From Calendula officinalis (lineage: Eukaryota; Streptophyta; Magnoliopsida; Asterales; Asteraceae): a stretch of DNA of 64,000 bases. The translations under genes and the position numbers were made by a program. The notes below the pieces were generated by a model. It did not search any database. It saw only the letters and a list, made by a program, of their open reading frames with translations, and was not told the origin of the DNA. The stretch covers positions 44,891,966 to 44,955,965 of the forward strand of contig OY970830.1 in the NCBI GenBank assembly GCA_963853835.1. Reading direction: 5' to 3'. This document shows positions 46,201 through 61,300 of the stretch, piece after piece; position 1 is the stretch's first letter, and each line of letters begins with the position of its first letter.

Positions 46201-48499
46201 AAGGCCATTGAACCATTATAACCACTACATGTCCATAACTCATATCGATGGCCCTTGAACCATTATAACTACTAGCCATGACCAATGGCCTATAGATATC
46301 CATTTTACAAGTAATAGGTGTCCATAACCCATAACCATGATCCTTGAACCATTATAACCACTAGATGTCCATAACTGATACTGATGGCCCTTGAACCATT
46401 ATAACTACTAGCCATGACCAATAGCCTATACATATCCATTTTACAAGTAATAGGTGTCCATAACCCATAACCATGGCCCTTGAACCATTATAACCACTAG
46501 ATGCCCATAACTGATCCCGATGGCCCTTGAACCAATTATAACCACTAGATGCCCATAACTGATCCCGATGGCCCTTGAACCATTATAACTACTAGCCATG
46601 ACCAATAGCAATAGATATCCATTTTACAAGTAATAGGTGTCCATAACCCATAACCATGGTCCTTGAACCATTATAACTACTAGATGTCCATAACTGATAC
46701 TGATGGCCCTTGAACCATTATAACTAGTAGCCATGACCAATAGCCTATAACATATCCATTTTACAAGTAATAGGTGTTCATAACCCATAACCGTGGCCCT
46801 TGAACCATTATAACTACTATATGTCCATAACTCATACTGATGGCCCTTGAACCATTATTACTACTAGCCATGACCAATAGCTTATAGATATCTATTTTAA
46901 AAGTAAATGGTGTCCATAACCCATAACAATGGCCCTTAAACCATTATAACCACTATATGCCCATAACTGATACTGATGGCCCTTGAACCATTATAACTAG
47001 TAGCCATTACCAATAGCCTATAGTATCCATTTTACAAGTAATAGGTGTCCATAACCCATAACCAAGGCCATTGAACCATTATAACCACTACATGTCCATA
47101 ACTCATATCGATGGCCCTTCAACCAATTATAACCACTAGATGCCCATAACTGATCCCGATGGCCTTTGAACCATTATAAGTACTAGCCATGACCAATAGC
47201 CTATAGATATCCATTTTACAAATAATAGGTGTCCATAACCCATAACCATGGCCCTTGAACCATTATAGCCACTAGATGTCCATAACTCATATCGATCGCC
47301 CTTGAACCATTATAACTACTAGCCATGAGCAATAGCCTATAGATATTCATTTTACATGTAATAGGTACCCATAACCCATAACCAAGGCCATTGAATCATT
47401 ATAATCACTACATATCCATAACTCATATTGATGGCCCTTGAACCATTATAACTACTAGCCATGACCAATAGCCTATACATATCCATTTTACAAGTAATAG
47501 GTGTCCATAACCCATAACCATGGTCCTTGAACCTTTATAACCACTAGATGTCCATAACTGATACTGATGGCCCTTGAACCATTATAACTACTAGCAATGA
47601 CCAGTAGCTTATAGATATCCATTTTAAAAGTAATAGGTGTCCATAACCCATAACCATGCCCCTTGAACAATTATAACCACTAGATGCCCATAACTGATCC
47701 CGATGGCCCTTGAACCAATTATAACCACTAGATGCCCATAACTGATCCCGATGGCCCTTGAACCATTATAACTACTAGCCATGACCAATAGCAATAGATA
47801 TCCATTTTACAAGTAATAGGTGTCCATAACCCATAACCATGGTCCTTGAACCATTATATGGTACTTGATGTCCATAACTGATACTGATGGACCTTGAACC
47901 ATTATAAGTACTAGCCATGACCAATAGCCTATAGATATCAATTTTACAAGTAATAGGGGTCCATAACCCATAACCATGGCCCTTGAACCACTATAACTAC
48001 TAGCCATGTACAATAGCCTACAGATATCCATTTTACAAGTAATAGGTGTCCATAATCCATAACCATGGTTCTTGAACCATTATAACCACTTGATGTCCAT
48101 AACCCATAACCATGGCCCTTGAACCATTATAACCACTAGATGTCCATAACTCATACCGATGGCCTTGAACCATTATTACTACTAGCCATGACCAATAGCT
48201 ATCGCTATCTATTTTAAAAGTAATTGGTGTCCATAACCCATAACCATGGCCCTTGAACCATTATAACCACTATATGTCCATAACTGATACTGATGGCCCT
48301 TGAACTATTATAACTAGTAGCCATTACCAATAGCCTACAGTATCCATTTTACAAGTAATAGGTGTCCATAACCCATAACCAAGGCCATTGAACCATTATA
48401 ACCACTACATGTCCATAACTCATAGTGATGGCCCTTGGACCATTATGACTACGAGCCATGACCAAAAGCCTATAGATATCCATTTTACAACTAATAGGT

Positions 48500-51400
48500 G
48501 TCCATAACCCATAACCAAGGCCATTAAACCATTATATCCAGTACATGTCCATAACTCATATCGATGGCCCTTGAACCATTATAACTACTAGCCATGACCA
48601 ATAGCCTACAGATATCCATTTTACAAGTAATAGGTGTCCATAACCCATATCCATGGTCCTTGAACCATTATAACTACTAGCCACGACCAATAGCCTACAG
48701 ATTTCCATTTTACAAGTAATAGGTGTCGATAACCCATAACCATGGTTGTTGAACCATTATAACCACTAGATGTCCATAACTGATACTGATGGCCCTTGAA
48801 GCATTATAACTCGTAAGCATGACCAATAGCCTATAGATATTCATTTTACAAGTAATAGGTGTCCATAACCCATAACTAAGGCCATTGAACCATTATAACC
48901 ACTACATGTCCATAACTCATATCGATGGTCCATGAACCATTATAACTACTAGCCATGACCAATAGCCTATAGATATCCATTTTACAAGTAATAGGTGTCC
49001 ATAACCCATAACCATGGTCCTTGAAGTGTTATAACTGCTAGATGTCCACAACTGATATTGATGGCCCTTGAACCATTATAACTACTGGCCATGACTAATA
49101 GCGTATAGATATCCATTTTACATGTAATATGTGTCCATAACCCATAACCATGGCCATTGAATCATTATAACCATTACATGCCCATAATTCATATAGATGG
49201 CCCTTGAACCATTATAACTCCTAGCCATGACCAATAGCCTATAGATATCCATTTTACAAGTAATAGGTGTCCATAACCCATAACCATGTTCCTTGAACCA
49301 TTATAACCACTAGATGTCCACAACTGATACTGATGGCCCTTTAACCATTATAACTACTAGCCATGACAATAGCCTACAGATATCCATTTTACAAGTACAT
49401 AACATATAACCATGGTTCTTGAACCATTATAACCACTTGATGTCCATAAATGATACTGATGGCCCTTGAACCATTACAACTACTAGCCATGACCAATAGC
49501 CTATAGATATCCATTTTACAAGTAATAGGTGTCTATAACCCATAACCATGGTTCTTGAACCATTATAACCACTGGATGTCCATAATTGATACTGATGGCC
49601 ATTGAACCATTATAACTAGTAGCCATGACTAATAGCCTATAGATATCCATTTTACAAGTAATAGGTGTCCATTACCCATAACAATGCCATTAAACCATTA
49701 TAACCAGTACATGTCCATAACTCTGATCGATCGCCCTTGAACCATTATAACTACTAGCCAAGACCAATAGCCTATAGATATCCATTTTACAAGTAATAGG
49801 TGTACATAACCCATAACCATGGCCCTTGAACCATTATAATCATTAGATGTCCATAACTCATATCGATGGCCCTTGAACCATTATAACTACTAGCCATGAG
49901 CAATAGCCTATAGATATGCATTTTACAAGTTATAGGTACCCATAACCCATAACCATGGCCATTGAATCATTATAACCATTACATGTCCATAACTCATATC
50001 GATGGCCCTTGAACCATTATAACTACTAGCCATGACCAAAAGCCTATAGATATCCATTTTACAACTAATAGGTGTCCATAACCCATAACCAAGGCCATTA
50101 AACCATTATATCCAGTACATGTCCATAACTCATATCGATGGCCCTCGAACCATTATAACTACTAGTCATGACCAATAGCCTACAGATATCCATTTTACAA
50201 GTAATAGGTGTCCATAACCCATAACCATGGTTGTTGAACCATTATAACCACTAGATGTCCATAACTGATACTGATGGCCCTTGAAGCATTATAACTAGTA
50301 TGCATGACCAATAGCCTATAGATATTCATTTTACAAGTAATAGGTGTCCATAACCCATAACTCAGGCCATTGAACCATTATAACCACTACATGTCCATAA
50401 CTCATATCGATGGTCCCTGAACCATTATAACTACTAGCCATGACCAATAGCCTATAGATATCCATTTTACAAGTAATAGGTGTCCATCACCCATAACCAT
50501 GGTCCTTGAACCATTATAACTGCTAGATGTCCACAACTGATACTGATAGCCCTTGAACCATTATAACTACTGGCCATGACTAATAGCGTATAGATATCCA
50601 TTTTACATGTAATATGTGTCCATAACCCATAACCATGGCCATTGAATCATTATAACCATTACATGCCCATAATTCATATAGATGGCCCTTGAACCATTAT
50701 AACTACTAGCCATGACCAATAGCCTATAGATATCCATTTTACAAGTAATAGGTGTCCATAACCCATAACCATGTTCCTTGAACCATTATAACCACTAGAT
50801 GTCCACAACTGATACTGATGGCCATTTAACCATTATAACTACTAGCCATGACCAATAGCCTACAGATATCCATTTTACAAGTACATAACATATAACCATG
50901 GTTCTTGAACCATTATAACCACTTGATGTCCATAACTGATACTGATGGCCCTTGAACCATTATAACTACTAGCCATGACCAATAGCCTATAGATATCCAT
51001 TTTACAAGTAATAGGTGTCTATAACCCATAACCATGGTTCTTGAACCATTATAACCACTGGATGTCCATAATTGATACTGATGGCCATTGAACCATTATA
51101 ACTAGTAGCCATGACTAATAGCCTATAGATATCCATTTTACAAGTAATAGGTGTCCATTACCCATAACAATGCCATTAAACCATTATAACCAGTACATGT
51201 CCATAACTCATATCGATGGCCCTTGAACCATTATAACTACTAGCCATGACCAATAGCCTATAGATATCCATTTTACAAGTAATAGGTGTACATAACCCAT
51301 AACCATGGCCCTTGAACCATTATAATCATTAGATGTCCATAACTCATATCGATGGCCCTTGAACCATTATAACTACTAGCCATGAGCAATAGCCTATAGA

Positions 51401-54400
51401 TATGCATTTTACAAGTAATAGGTGCCCATAACCCATAACCATGGCCATTGAATCATTATAACCATTACATGTCCATAACTCATATCGATGGCCCTTGAAC
51501 CATTATAACTACTAGCCATGACCAAAAGCCTATAGATATCCATTTTACAACTAATAGGTGTCCATAACCCATAACCAAGGCCATTAAACCATTATATCCA
51601 GTACATGTCCATAACTCATATCGATGGCCCTCGAACCATTATAACTACTAGTAATGACCAATAGCCTACAGATATCCATTTTACAAGTAATAGGTGTCCA
51701 TAACCCATAACCATGGTTGTTGAACCATTATAACCACTAGATGTCCATAACTGATACTGATGGCCCTTGAAGCATTATAACTAGTATGCATGACCAATAG
51801 CCTATAGATATTCATTTTACAAGTAATAGGTGTCCATAACCCATAACTCAGGCCATTGAACCATTATAACCACTACATGTCCATAACTCATATCGATGGT
51901 CCTTGAACCATTATAACAACTAGCCATGACCAATAGCCTATAGATATCCATTTTACAAGTAATAGGTGTCCATCACCCATAACCATGGTCCTTGAACCAT
52001 TATAACTGCTAGATGTCCACAACTGATACTGATGGCCCTTGAACCATTATAACTACTGGCCATGACTAATAGCGTATAGATATCCATTTTACATGTAATA
52101 TGTGTCCATAACCCATAACCATGGCCATTGAATCATTATAACCATTACATGCCCATAATTCATATAGATGGCCCTTGAACCATTATAACTACTAGCCATG
52201 ACCAATAGCCTATAGATATCCATTTTACAAGTAATAGGTGTCCATAACCCATAACCATGTTCCTTGAACCATTATAACCACTAGATGTCCACAACTGATA
52301 CTGATGGCCCTTTAACCATTATAACTACTAGCCATGACCAATAGCCTACAGATATCCATTTTACAAGTACATAACATATAACCATGGTTCTTGAACCATT
52401 ATAACCACTTGATGTCCATAACTGATACTGATGGCCCTTGAACCATTATAACTACTAGCCATGACCAATAGCCTATAGATATCCATTTTACAAGTAATAG
52501 GTGGCTATAACCCATAACCATGGTTCTTGAACCATTATAACCACTGGATGTCCATAATTGATACTGATGGCCATTGAACCATTATAACTAGTAGCCATGA
52601 CTAATAGCCTATAGATATCCATTTTACAAGTAATAGGTGTCCATTACCCATAACAATGCCATTAAACCATTATAACCAGTACATGTCCATAACTCATATC
52701 GATGGCCCTTGAACCATTATAACTACTAGCCATGACCAATAGCCTATAGATATCCATTTTACAAGTAATAGGTGTACATAACCCATAACCATGGCCCTTG
52801 AACCATTATAATCATTAGATGTCAATAACTCATATCGATGGCCCTTGAACCATTATAACTACTAGCCATGAGCAATAGCCTATAGATATGCATTTTATAA
52901 GTAATAGGTACCCATAACCCATAACCATGGCCATTGAATCATTATAACCATTACATGTCCATAACTCATATCGATGGCCCTTGAACCATTATAACTACTA
53001 GCCATGACCAAAAGCCTATAGATATCCATTTTACAACTAATAGGTGTCCATAACCCATAACCAAGGCCATTAAACCATTATATCCAGTACATGTCCATAA
53101 CTCATATCGATGGCCCTCGAACCATTATAACTACTAGCCATGACCAATAGCCTACAGATATCCATTTTACAAGTAATAGGTGTCCATAACCCATAACCAT
53201 GGTCCTTAAACCATTATAACCACTAGATGTCCATAACTGAAACTGATGGCCCTTGAACCATTATAACTACTAGCCACGACCAATAGCCTACAGATTTCCA
53301 TTTTACAAGTAATAAGTGTCCATAACCCATAACCATGGTTGTTGAACCATTATAACCACTAGATGTCCATAACTGATACTGATGGCCCTTGAAGCATTAT
53401 AACTAGTAAGCATGACCAATAGCCTACAGATATCCATTTTACAAGTAATAGGTGTCCATAACCCATAACCATGGTTGTTGAACCATTATAACCACTAGAT
53501 GTCCATAACTGATACTGATGGCCCTTGAAGCATTATAACTAGTATGCATGACCAATAGCCTATAGATATTCATTTTACAAGTAATAGGTGTCCATAACCC
53601 ATAACTCAGGCCATTGAACCATTATAACCACTACATGTCCATAACTCATATCGATGGTCCTTGAACCATTATAACTACTAGCCATGACCAATAGCCTATA
53701 GATATCCATTTTACAAGTAATAGGTGTCCATCACCCATAACCATGGTCCTTGAACCTTTATAACTGCTAGATGTCCACAACTGATACCGATGGCCCTTGA
53801 ACCATTATAACTACTGGCCATGACTAATAGCGTATAGATATCCATTTTACATGTAATATGTGTCCATAACCCATAACCATGGCCATTGAATCATTATAAC
53901 CATTACATGCCCATAATTCATATAGATGGCCCTTGAACCATTATAACTACTAGCCATGACCAATAGCCTATAGATATCCATTTTACAAGTAATAGGTGTC
54001 CATAACCCATAACCATGTTCCTTGAACCATTATAACCACTAGATGTCCACAACTGATACCGATGGCCCTTTAACCATTATAACTACTAGCCATGACCAAT
54101 AGCCTACAGATATCCATTTTACAAGTACATAACATATAACCATGGTTCTTGAACCATTATAACCACTTGATGTACATAACTGATACTGATGGCCCTTGAA
54201 CCATTATAACTACTAGCCATGACCAATAGCCTATAGATATCCATTTTACAAGTAATAGGTGTCTATAACCCATACCCATGGTTCTTGAACCATTATAACC
54301 ACTGGATGTCCATAATTGATACTGATGGCCATTGAACCATTATAACTAGTAGCCATGACTAATAGCCTATAGATATCCATTTTACAAGTAATAGGTGTCC

Positions 54401-55860
54401 ATTACCCCTAACAATGCCATTAAACCATTATAACCAGTACATGTCCATAACTCATATCGATGGCCCTTGAACCATTATAACTACTAGCCATGACCAATAG
54501 CCTATAGATATCCATTTTACAAGTAATAGGTGTACATAACCCATAACCATGGCCCTTGAACCATTATAATCATTAGATGTCAATAACTCATATCGATGGC
54601 CCTTGAACCATTATAACTACTAGCCATGAGCAATAGCCTATAGATATGCATTTTATAAGTAATAGGTACCCATAACCCATAACCATGGCCATTGAATCAT
54701 CATAACCATTACATGTCCATAACTCATATCGATGGCCCTTGAACCATTATAACTACTAGCCATGACCAAAAGCCTATAGATATCCATTTTACAACTAATA
54801 GGTGTCCATAACCCATAACCAAGGCCATTAAACCATTATATCCAGTACATGTCCATAACTCATATCGATGGCCCACGAACCATTATAACTACTAGCCATG
54901 ACCAATAGCCTACAGATATCCATTTTACAAGTAATAGGTGTCCATAACCCATAACCATGGTCCTTAAACCATTATAACCACTAGATGTCCATAACTGATA
55001 CTGATGGCCCTTGAACCATTATAACTACTAGCCACGACCAATAGCCTACAGATTTCCATTTTACAAGTAATAAGTGTCCATAACCCATAACCATGGTTGT
55101 TGAACCATTATAACCACTAGATGTCCATAACTGATACTGATGGCCCTTGAAGCATTATAACTAGTAAGCATGACCAATAGCCTATATATATTCATTTTAC
55201 AAGTAATAGGTGTCCATAACCCATAACTAAGGCCATTGAACCATTATAACCACTACATGTCCATAACTCATATCGATGGTCCTTGAACCATTATAACTAC
55301 TAGCCATGACCAATAGCCTATAGATATCCATTTTACAAGTAATAGGTGTCCATAACCCATAACCATGGCCCTTGAACCATTATAACCGCTAGATGTCCAC
55401 AACTGATACTGATGGCCCTTTAACCATTATAACTACTAGCCATGACCAATAGCCTACAGATATCCATTTTATAAGTACATAACACATAACCATGGTTCTT
55501 GAACCATTATAACCACTTGATGTCCATAACTGATACAAATGGCCCTTGAACCATTATAACTACTAGCCATGACCAATAGCCTATAGATATCCATTTTACA
55601 AGTAATAGGTGTCCATAACCCATAACCACAGTTCTTGAACCATTATAACCACTGGATGTCCATAATTGATACTGATGGCCATTGAACCATTATAACTAGT
55701 AGCCATGACCAATAGCCTATAGATATCCATTTTACAAGTAATAGGTGTCCATAACCCATAACCATGGCCATTGAATCATTATAACCATTACATGCCCATA
55801 ATTCATATCGATAGCCATTGAACCATTATAACTACTAGCCATGACCAATAGCCTATAGAT
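48500..55860 (+). repeat. 1,486-bp higher-order repeat with length variants (array 3)
   Basis: The deletion landmark (A)CAAGTACATAACATATAACC starts at 49391, 50877, 52363, 54121 and, in altered form, 55471. Spacings are 1,486, 1,486, 1,758 and 1,350: the last two differ from 1,486 by plus two and minus one 136-bp monomers, as unequal crossing-over would give. The repeats are very similar to each other. Confidence 0.8.
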
Positions 55861-57989
55861 ATCCATTTTACAAGTAATAGGTGTCCATAACCCATAACCA
55901 TGAGCCTTGAGCCTTAAAACTTGAGACTTGAGCCTTGACTCTTGAACCTTACGCCTTGAGCCTTGATCCTTGAGCCTTGAGCCTTGACCCTTCAGGCTTG
56001 AGCCTTGAGCCTTGTACTTGAGCCTTGAGCCTCAAGCCTTATCCCTTGAGCCTTGACCCTTGAGCATTGACCCTTGAGCCTTGAGCCTTGAGCCTTGAGC
56101 CTCTAGCCTTGAGCCTTGAGCCTTGAGCCTGGAGCCTTGAGCCTTGAGCCTTGAGCCTTGAGCCTTGAGCCTTGAACCTTGAGCCTTGAGCCTTGAGCCA
56201 TGACCCATAAGCATTGACCCTTGAGCCTTGATCCTTGAGCCTTGACCATGAAGCGTTGAGCGTTGAGCCTTGAGCCTTGAGCCTTGAGCCTTGAGCGTTG
56301 ACCCCTGAGCATTGACCCTTGAGCGTTGACCCTTGAGCCTTGATCCTGGAGCCTTGTGCCTTGAGCCTTAATCCTTGAGCCTTGAGCCTTGTTACTTGAA
56401 CCTGGAGCCTTGAGCCTTGAGCGTTGAAAATTGAGCCTTGAGCCTTGAGCCTTCAGCCTTCAGCCTTCAGCCATGAGCCTTTAGCCTTTAGCCATGAGCC
56501 TTAAAACTTGAGACTTGAGCCTTGACTCTTGACCCTACACCTTGAGCCTTGAGCCTTGAGCCTTGAGCCTTGAGCCTTGATCCTTGAGCCTTGAGCGTTG
56601 AGCCTTGAGCCTTAAGCCTTAGACTTGAGCCTTGAGCCTCGAGCCTTGTCCCTTGAGTCTTGACCCTTGAGCCTTGACCCTTGAGCGTTGAGCCTTGAGC
56701 CTTGAGCCTTGAGCCTTGAGCCTTGAGCCTTGAGCATTGAGCCTTGAGCCTTGAGCCGTCAGCCTTGAGCCTTTAGCCTTGAGCCTTGAGCCTTGAGCCT
56801 TGAGCCTTGAGCCTTGATCCTTGAGCCTTGAGCATTGCGCCTTGAGCCTTGAGCCTTGACCCTTGAGCATTGCGCCTTGAGCCTTGAACCTTGATCCTCT
56901 AGCCTTGAGCCTTAACACTTGACCCTTGCGCCTAGAGCCTTGCGTCTTGAGCCTTGAGGCTTGAGCCTTGAGGCTTGAGCCTTGAGCCTTGAGCCTTGAG
57001 GCTTGAGCCTTGAGCCTCGAGCCTTGTCCCTTGAGCATTGACCCTTGAGCATTGACCCTAACCCTTGAGCCTCGACCCTTGAGCCTTAAGCCTTGAGCCT
57101 TGAGCCTCTAGCCTCGAGCCTTGTGCCTCGAGCCTTGAGCCTTGAGCCTTGAGCCTTGAGCCTTGAGCTTTGAGCCTTGAGCCTTGAGCCTTGAACGTTA
57201 TGCCTTGAGCTTTGAGCCTTGAGCCTTGGGCCTTGAGCCTTGAGCCTTGACCCTTGAGCATGGCCCTTGAGCCTTGAGCATTGCGCCTTGGGCCTTGAGG
57301 CCATGATCCTTGAGCCTTAAAACTTGAGACTTGAGCCTTAACACTTGACCCTTGCACCTTAAGCCTTGCGTCTTGAGCCTTGAGCCTTAAGCCTTGAGCC
57401 TTGAGCCTTGAGCCTTTAGCCTTGAGCCTCGAGCCTTGTACCTTGAGCCTTCAGTCTTGAGCCTTGAGCCTTGATCCTCTAGCCTTGAGCCTTGAGCATT
57501 GGGCCTTGAGCCTTGAGCCATGATCCTTGAGCCTTAAAACTTGAGACTTAAGCCTAACAATTGAACCTTGAGCCTTGAGCCTTGAGCCTTAAGCCTTGAG
57601 CCTTGAGCCTTGAGCCTTGAGCCTTGAGCCTTGAGCCTTGAGCCTTGAGCCTTGAGCCTTGAGCCTTGAGCCTTGAGCATTGAGCCTTGAGCCTCGAGCC
57701 TTGTCCCTTGAGCCTCGACCCTTGAGCGTTGACCCTTGAGCGTTGAGCGTTGAGCCTTGAGCGTTGAGCCTTGAGCGTTGAGCCTGGAGCCTGGAGCCTT
57801 GAGCCTTGAGCCTTGATCCTTGAGCCTTGAGCCTTTAGCCTTGAGCCTTGAGCCTTGAGCCTTGAGCCTTGAGCCTTGAGCCTTGAACCTTGAGCCTGGA
57901 GGCTTGAGCCTTCACCCTTGAGCCTTGAGCATTGAGCCTTGAGCCTTGAGCCTTGAGCCTTGAGCCTTGAGCCTTGAGCCTTGAGCCTT

Positions 57990-58340
57990 GAGCCATGACC
58001 CTTGAGCATTGACCCTTGAGCCTTGATCCTTGATCCTTGAGCCTTGAGCGTTGAGCGTTGAGCGTTAAGCGTTGAGCGTTAAGCGTTGAGCGTTGAGCGT
58101 TGAGCGTTGAGCGTTGAGCCTTGAGCCTTGACTCTTGACTCTTGAGCCTTGACCCTTGACTCTTGAGCATTGACCCTTGAGCGTTGACCCTTGAGCGTTG
58201 ACCCTTGAGCCTTGTGCCTTGTGCCTTGTGCCTTGAGCCTTGAGCCTTAAGCCTGGAGCCTGGAGCCTTGAGCCTTGTTACTTGAACCTTGAGCCTTGAG
58301 CCTTGAAACTTTAGCCTTGAGCGTTGAAACTTCAGCCTTC
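57990..58340 (+). repeat. Heptamer block duplicated at 63665-64000
   Basis: A characteristic run (CCATGACCC, then TTGATCC pairs, then a TTGAGCG-rich stretch, then TTGACTC pairs) recurs at an offset of about 5,675 bases, from about 63665 to the window end. It shows long-range duplication inside the heptamer array. Confidence 0.7.
58048..58115 (+). repeat. Local TTGAGCG sub-array
   Basis: About ten consecutive TTGAGCG or TTAAGCG variants in place of TTGAGCC, showing local homogenisation of a one-base variant. A matching run lies at about 63721-63786. Confidence 0.75.
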
Positions 58341-61300
58341 AGCCTCGAGCCTTAAAACTTGAGACTTGAGCCTTGACTCTTGACCCTTACGCCTTGAGCC
58401 TTGAGCCTTGAGCCTTGAGCCTTGAGCCTTGACCCTTGACCCTTGACCATTGACCCTTGAGCCTTGGACTTAACACTTGACCCTTGCACCTTGAGCCTTG
58501 ACCCTTGAGCATTGAGCCTCTAGCCTCGAGCCTTGAGCCTTGAGCCTTGAGCCTTGAGCCTTGAGCCTTGAGCCTTGAGCCTTGAGCCTTCAGCGTTATG
58601 CCTTGAGCTTTGAGCCTTGAGCCTTGGGCCTTGAGCCTTGAGCCTTGACCCTTGAGCATTGCGCCTTGAGCCTTGAGCCTTGATCCTCTAGCCTTGAGCC
58701 TTGAGCATTGCGCCTTGGGCCTTGAGCCTTGATCCTTGAGCCTTAAAACTTGAGACTTGAGCCTTAACACTTGACCCTTGCACCTTGAGCCTTGCGTCTT
58801 GAGCCTTGAGCCTTAAGCCTTGAGCCTTGAGCCTTGAGCCTTGAGCCTTTAGCCTTGAGCCTCGAGCCTTATACCTTGAGCCTTCAGTCTTGAGCCTTGA
58901 GCCTTGAGCCTTGAGCCATGAGCCTTGAGCCTTAAAACTTGATACTTGAGCTTTGACTCTTGACCCTTACGCCTTGAGCCTTGAGCCCTGAGCCTTGAGC
59001 CGTGAGCCTTGAGCCTTGAGCCTTGAGCCTTGAGCCTTGAGCCTTGAGCCTTGAGCCTTGACCCTTGAGCCTTGAGCCTTGAGCCTTGACCCTTGAGCCT
59101 TGAGCCTTAGAATTGAGCCTTGAGCCTCGAGCCTTGTCCCTTGAGTCTTGAGCCTTGAGCCTTGAGCCTTGAGCCTTGAGCCGTGACCCTGGAGCCTTTA
59201 GCCTTGAGCCTTGAGCCTTGAGCCTTGATCCTTGAGCCTTGAGCTTTTGAGCCTGGAGCCTTGAGCCTGGAGCCTTGAGCCTGGACCCTGGAGCCTTGAG
59301 CGTCGAGCCTGGAGCCTGGAGCCTGGAGCCTTGAGCCTTTGACCCTGGAACCTTAAGCCTGGAGCCTCGAGCCTTGCGCCTTGAGCCTTGAGCCTTGAGC
59401 CTTCAGCCTTGAGCCTTGAGCCTTGGGCCTTGAGCCTTGAGCCATGAGCCTTGAGCCTTAAAACTTGAGACTTGAGCTTTGACTCTTGACCCATACGCCT
59501 TGAGCCTTGAGCCTTTAGCCTTGAGCCGTGATCCGTGAGCATTGAGCCTTGAGCCTTGAGCCTTGAGCCTTGAGCCTTGAGCCTTAGACTTGAGCCTTGA
59601 GCCTCGAGCCTTGTCCCTTGAGTCTTGACCCTTGAGCCTTGAGCGTTGAGCGTTGAGCCTTGAGCGTTGAGCGTTGAGCCTTGAGCCTTGAGCCTTGAGC
59701 CTTGAGCCTTGAGCCGTGAGCCTGGAGCCTGGAGCCTTTATCCTTGAGGCTTGAGCCTTGAGCCTTGATCCTTGAGCCTTAGGCTTTTGAGCCTGGAGCC
59801 TTGAGCCTGGACCCTGGAGCTTTGAGCGTCGAGCCTGGAGCCTTGAGCCTGGAGCCTTGAGCCTTTGAGCCTGGAGCCTTGAGCCTTGAGCCTTCAGCGT
59901 TGAGCCTTGAGCCTTGAGCCTTGGGGCCTTGAGCCTTGAGCCTTGAGCCTTGAGCCTTGAGCCTCGAGCCTTGTCCCTTGAGCATTGACCCTTGAGCATT
60001 GACCCTTGAGCCTTGAGCCTTGAGCCTCTAGCCTTGAGCCTTGAACCTTGAGCCTTGAGCGTTATGCCTTGAGCTTTGAGCCTTGAGCCTTGGGCCTTGA
60101 GCCTTGACCCTTGAGCATTGCGCCTTGAGCCTTGATCCTCTAGCCTTGAGCATTGAGCATTGCGCCTTGGTCCTTGAGCCTTGATCCTTGAGCCTTAAAA
60201 CTTGAAACTTGAGCCTTAACACTTGACCCTTGCACCTTGAGCCTTGCGTCTTGAGCCTTGAGCCTTGAGCCTTGAGCCTTTAGACTTGAGCCTCGAGCCT
60301 TGTACCTTGAGCCTTCAGTCTTGAGCCTTGAGCCTTGAGCCTTGAGCCATGAGACTTGAGCCTTAAAACTTGAGACTTGAGCTTTGACTCTTGACCCTTA
60401 CGCCTTGAGCCATGAGCCTTGAGCCCTGAGCCTTGAGCCGTGAGCCTTGAGCCTTGAGCCGTGAGCCTTGAGCCTTGACCCTTGACCCTTGACCCTTGAG
60501 CCTTGAGCCTTGACCCTTGAGCCTTAGAATTGAGCCTTGAGCCTCGAGCCTTGTCCCTTGAGTCTTGACCCTTGACCCTTGACCCTTGAGCATTGAGCCT
60601 TGAGCGTTGAGCCTTGAGCCTTGAGCGTGGAGCCTTGAGCCGTGAGCCTGGAGCCTTTAGCCTTGAGGCTTGAGCCTTGAGCCTTGAACCTTGAGCTTTT
60701 GAGCCTGGAGCCTTGAGCCTGGACCTTGAGCCTTGATCCTTGGGCCTTGAGCCTGGAGCCTTGTCCCTTGAGTCTTGACCCTTGAGCCTTGAGCCTTGAG
60801 CGTTGAGCCTTGAGCGTTGAGCCTTGAGCCTTGAGCCTTGAGCCTTCAGCCTTGAGCCGTGAGCCTGGAGCCTGGAGCCTTTAGCCTTGAGGCTTGAGCC
60901 TTGAGCCTTGATTCTTGAGCCTTGAGCTTTTGAGCCTGGAGCCTTGAGCCTGGACCCTGGAGCCTTGAGCCTTGACCCTTGAGCCATGAGCCTTGAGCCT
61001 TAAAACTTGAGACTTGAGCTTTGACTCTTGACCCATACGCCTTGAGCCTTGAGCCTTAGGCCTTGAGCTTGAGCCTTGAGCCTTGAGCCTTGAGCCTTGA
61101 GCCTTGAGCCTTGAGCCTTGAGCCTTGAGCCTTAGACTTGAGCCTTGAGCCTCGAGCCTTGTCCCTTGAGTCTTGACCGTTGAGCCTTGAGCCTTGAGCC
61201 TTGAGCTTTTGAGCCTGGAGCCTTGAGCCTGGACCCTGGAGCCTTGAGCCTTGACCCTTGAGCCATGAGCCTTGAGCCTTAAAACTTGAGACTTGAGCTT

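Larger units (their letters stand above)
46191..55901 (+). repeat. 136-bp satellite array 3
   Basis: Direct-orientation monomers up to the heptamer array. Early parts (46.2-48.5 kb) are irregular, with many partial units such as CCAATTATAACC joins. Later parts are organised in a higher-order repeat. No genes are visible. Confidence 0.95.

Noticed and set aside
6532..48031. Recurrent minus-strand open frames of 60-115 residues in the satellite (VMGYGHLLLVKW-type peptides)
   Set aside because: They follow the repeat period, appear wherever monomer lengths keep the frame, break with each single-base indel and have no codon-level constraint or start context. They are repeat artefacts.
4870..55901. 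CRISPR-like array of regular repeats
   Set aside because: Repeats are contiguous with no unique spacers, the context is plant retroelements and there are no cas genes.
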